From contig JAAYLM010000420.1 in assembly GCA_012521915.1 (NCBI GenBank), positions 1 through 33,804 on the forward strand: a stretch of DNA of 33,804 bases. Direction: 5' to 3'. Every line of letters begins with the position of its first letter. Position 1 is the stretch's first letter. Below the pieces are notes generated by a model that worked only from the letters and a program-made list of their open reading frames with translations, did not search any database and was not told where the DNA came from. Both the position numbers and the translations under genes were made by a program. This DNA is from Oscillospiraceae bacterium (lineage in GTDB: Bacteria; Bacillota; Clostridia; Saccharofermentanales; UBA5734). Shown in pieces: positions 33,474 to 33,804 of the stretch.

Positions 33474-33804
33474 CTATAGCAGTTCTTTCAGTTTACTGAA
33501 AGGAGTATTGGCCTTGTCCCCGGCGGTCGCACAACCGCAAGGTTTTTCGTTCAGGTCGGCACCACATGTCGCACAGATGCCCCGGCAGTCTTCCCGACAG
33601 TAAAGCCGTAGGGGAATCGCCAGGACAAGATTGTCACGCAAGGCCGGAAGTAAGTCCACCGACCAGCCGGCGAAACGGTAACAATCCTCCGTTTCGCTGG
33701 TTTCCTCAGCGGCACCGGACCGATAAAGCTCATCGATATGAATGTCCAGCTCACAGCTTACAGGTTTCAGACATCGGGCACATTCACCTGTCACCGCAGC
33801 CAGC
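33474..33804 (-). CDS. DUF177/YceD family protein, 5' end cut by window edge
   Basis: About 110 C-terminal residues are visible and the frame stays open to the window end. The typical CARCLKPV motif is near the left end of the visible part, and a second, CREDCRGICATCGADLNEKPCGC, with several cysteines, lies near the C-terminus. Full-length members are about 170 residues, so some 60 residues lie outside. A GTG at 33794 is probably internal. Proteins of this family sit directly upstream of rpmF in most bacteria and influence 23S rRNA or L32 levels. Confidence 0.9.
   Translation of the reverse strand, partial: LAAVTGECARCLKPVSCELDIHIDELYRSGAAEETSETEDCYRFAGWSVDLLPALRDNLVLAIPLRLYCREDCRGICATCGADLNEKPCGCATAGDKANTPFSKLKELL

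Noticed and set aside
1-33804. CRISPR arrays, insertion sequences, phage or integrase genes
   Set aside because: No regularly spaced repeats, transposase, integrase or flanking direct repeats were seen on either strand.

Overview
The window looks like chromosome from an anaerobic Firmicute, most likely class Clostridia. Supporting signs are a Spo0A-type DNA-binding domain, a c-di-AMP (ydaO-type) riboswitch, strong AGGAGG ribosome sites, an iron-sensing DtxR-family regulator behind feoAB, and a clostridial-looking run of mltG, typA, der, a PDZ/radical-SAM gene and rpmF. Base composition is about half GC by eye. The lineage below class level cannot be fixed from this sequence; a Saccharofermentans/Ruminococcaceae-like organism is only a guess. 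No insertion sequence, prophage, integrase or CRISPR array was seen.

Layout, left to right. 1-3.6 kb (+): an EamA exporter, a secreted serpin lipoprotein and a uroporphyrinogen-decarboxylase-like protein. 3.6-6.3 kb (-): tRNA-Thr with its own promoter, a membrane-dipeptidase-family peptidase, and both subunits of an iron-sulfur fumarase behind a good promoter. 6.4-9.2 kb: HU (+) converging on an orphan Spo0A-C-domain protein (-). Next comes an intergenic region with an elaborate, probably pseudoknotted RNA ending in a minus-strand terminator, then a Cof-type HAD phosphatase and a small membrane protein (-). 9.3-12.4 kb (+): an HPr-fold protein without the usual phospho-histidine, then a c-di-AMP riboswitch with a terminator leading into a three-gene amino-acid ABC importer.

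12.4-15.4 kb (+): an iron-uptake operon (feoA, feoB, Cys-rich FeoB partner, DtxR-type repressor) with a perfect 20-bp palindrome at its promoter that is the natural candidate operator. 15.5-19.0 kb (-): HAD-IIA phosphatase, NAD-dependent DNA ligase and an unknown membrane protein. 19.3-21.5 kb (+): alpha/beta hydrolase, membrane-anchored metallophosphoesterase and a small-multidrug-export-family membrane protein. 21.5-23.9 kb (-): glycogen phosphorylase, divergent from a prepilin-peptidase-like protein and a CPBP intramembrane protease (24.0-25.8 kb, +). 25.9-33.8 kb (-): a tightly packed housekeeping block with a U32 protein, mltG, typA, der, a radical-SAM/PDZ protein, rpmF and a DUF177 gene cut by the window edge.

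The points most worth following up are the interleaved-helix RNA at 7698-7828, the receiver-less Spo0A-domain protein next to it, the riboswitch-controlled importer, the feo palindrome and the lipoprotein serpin.
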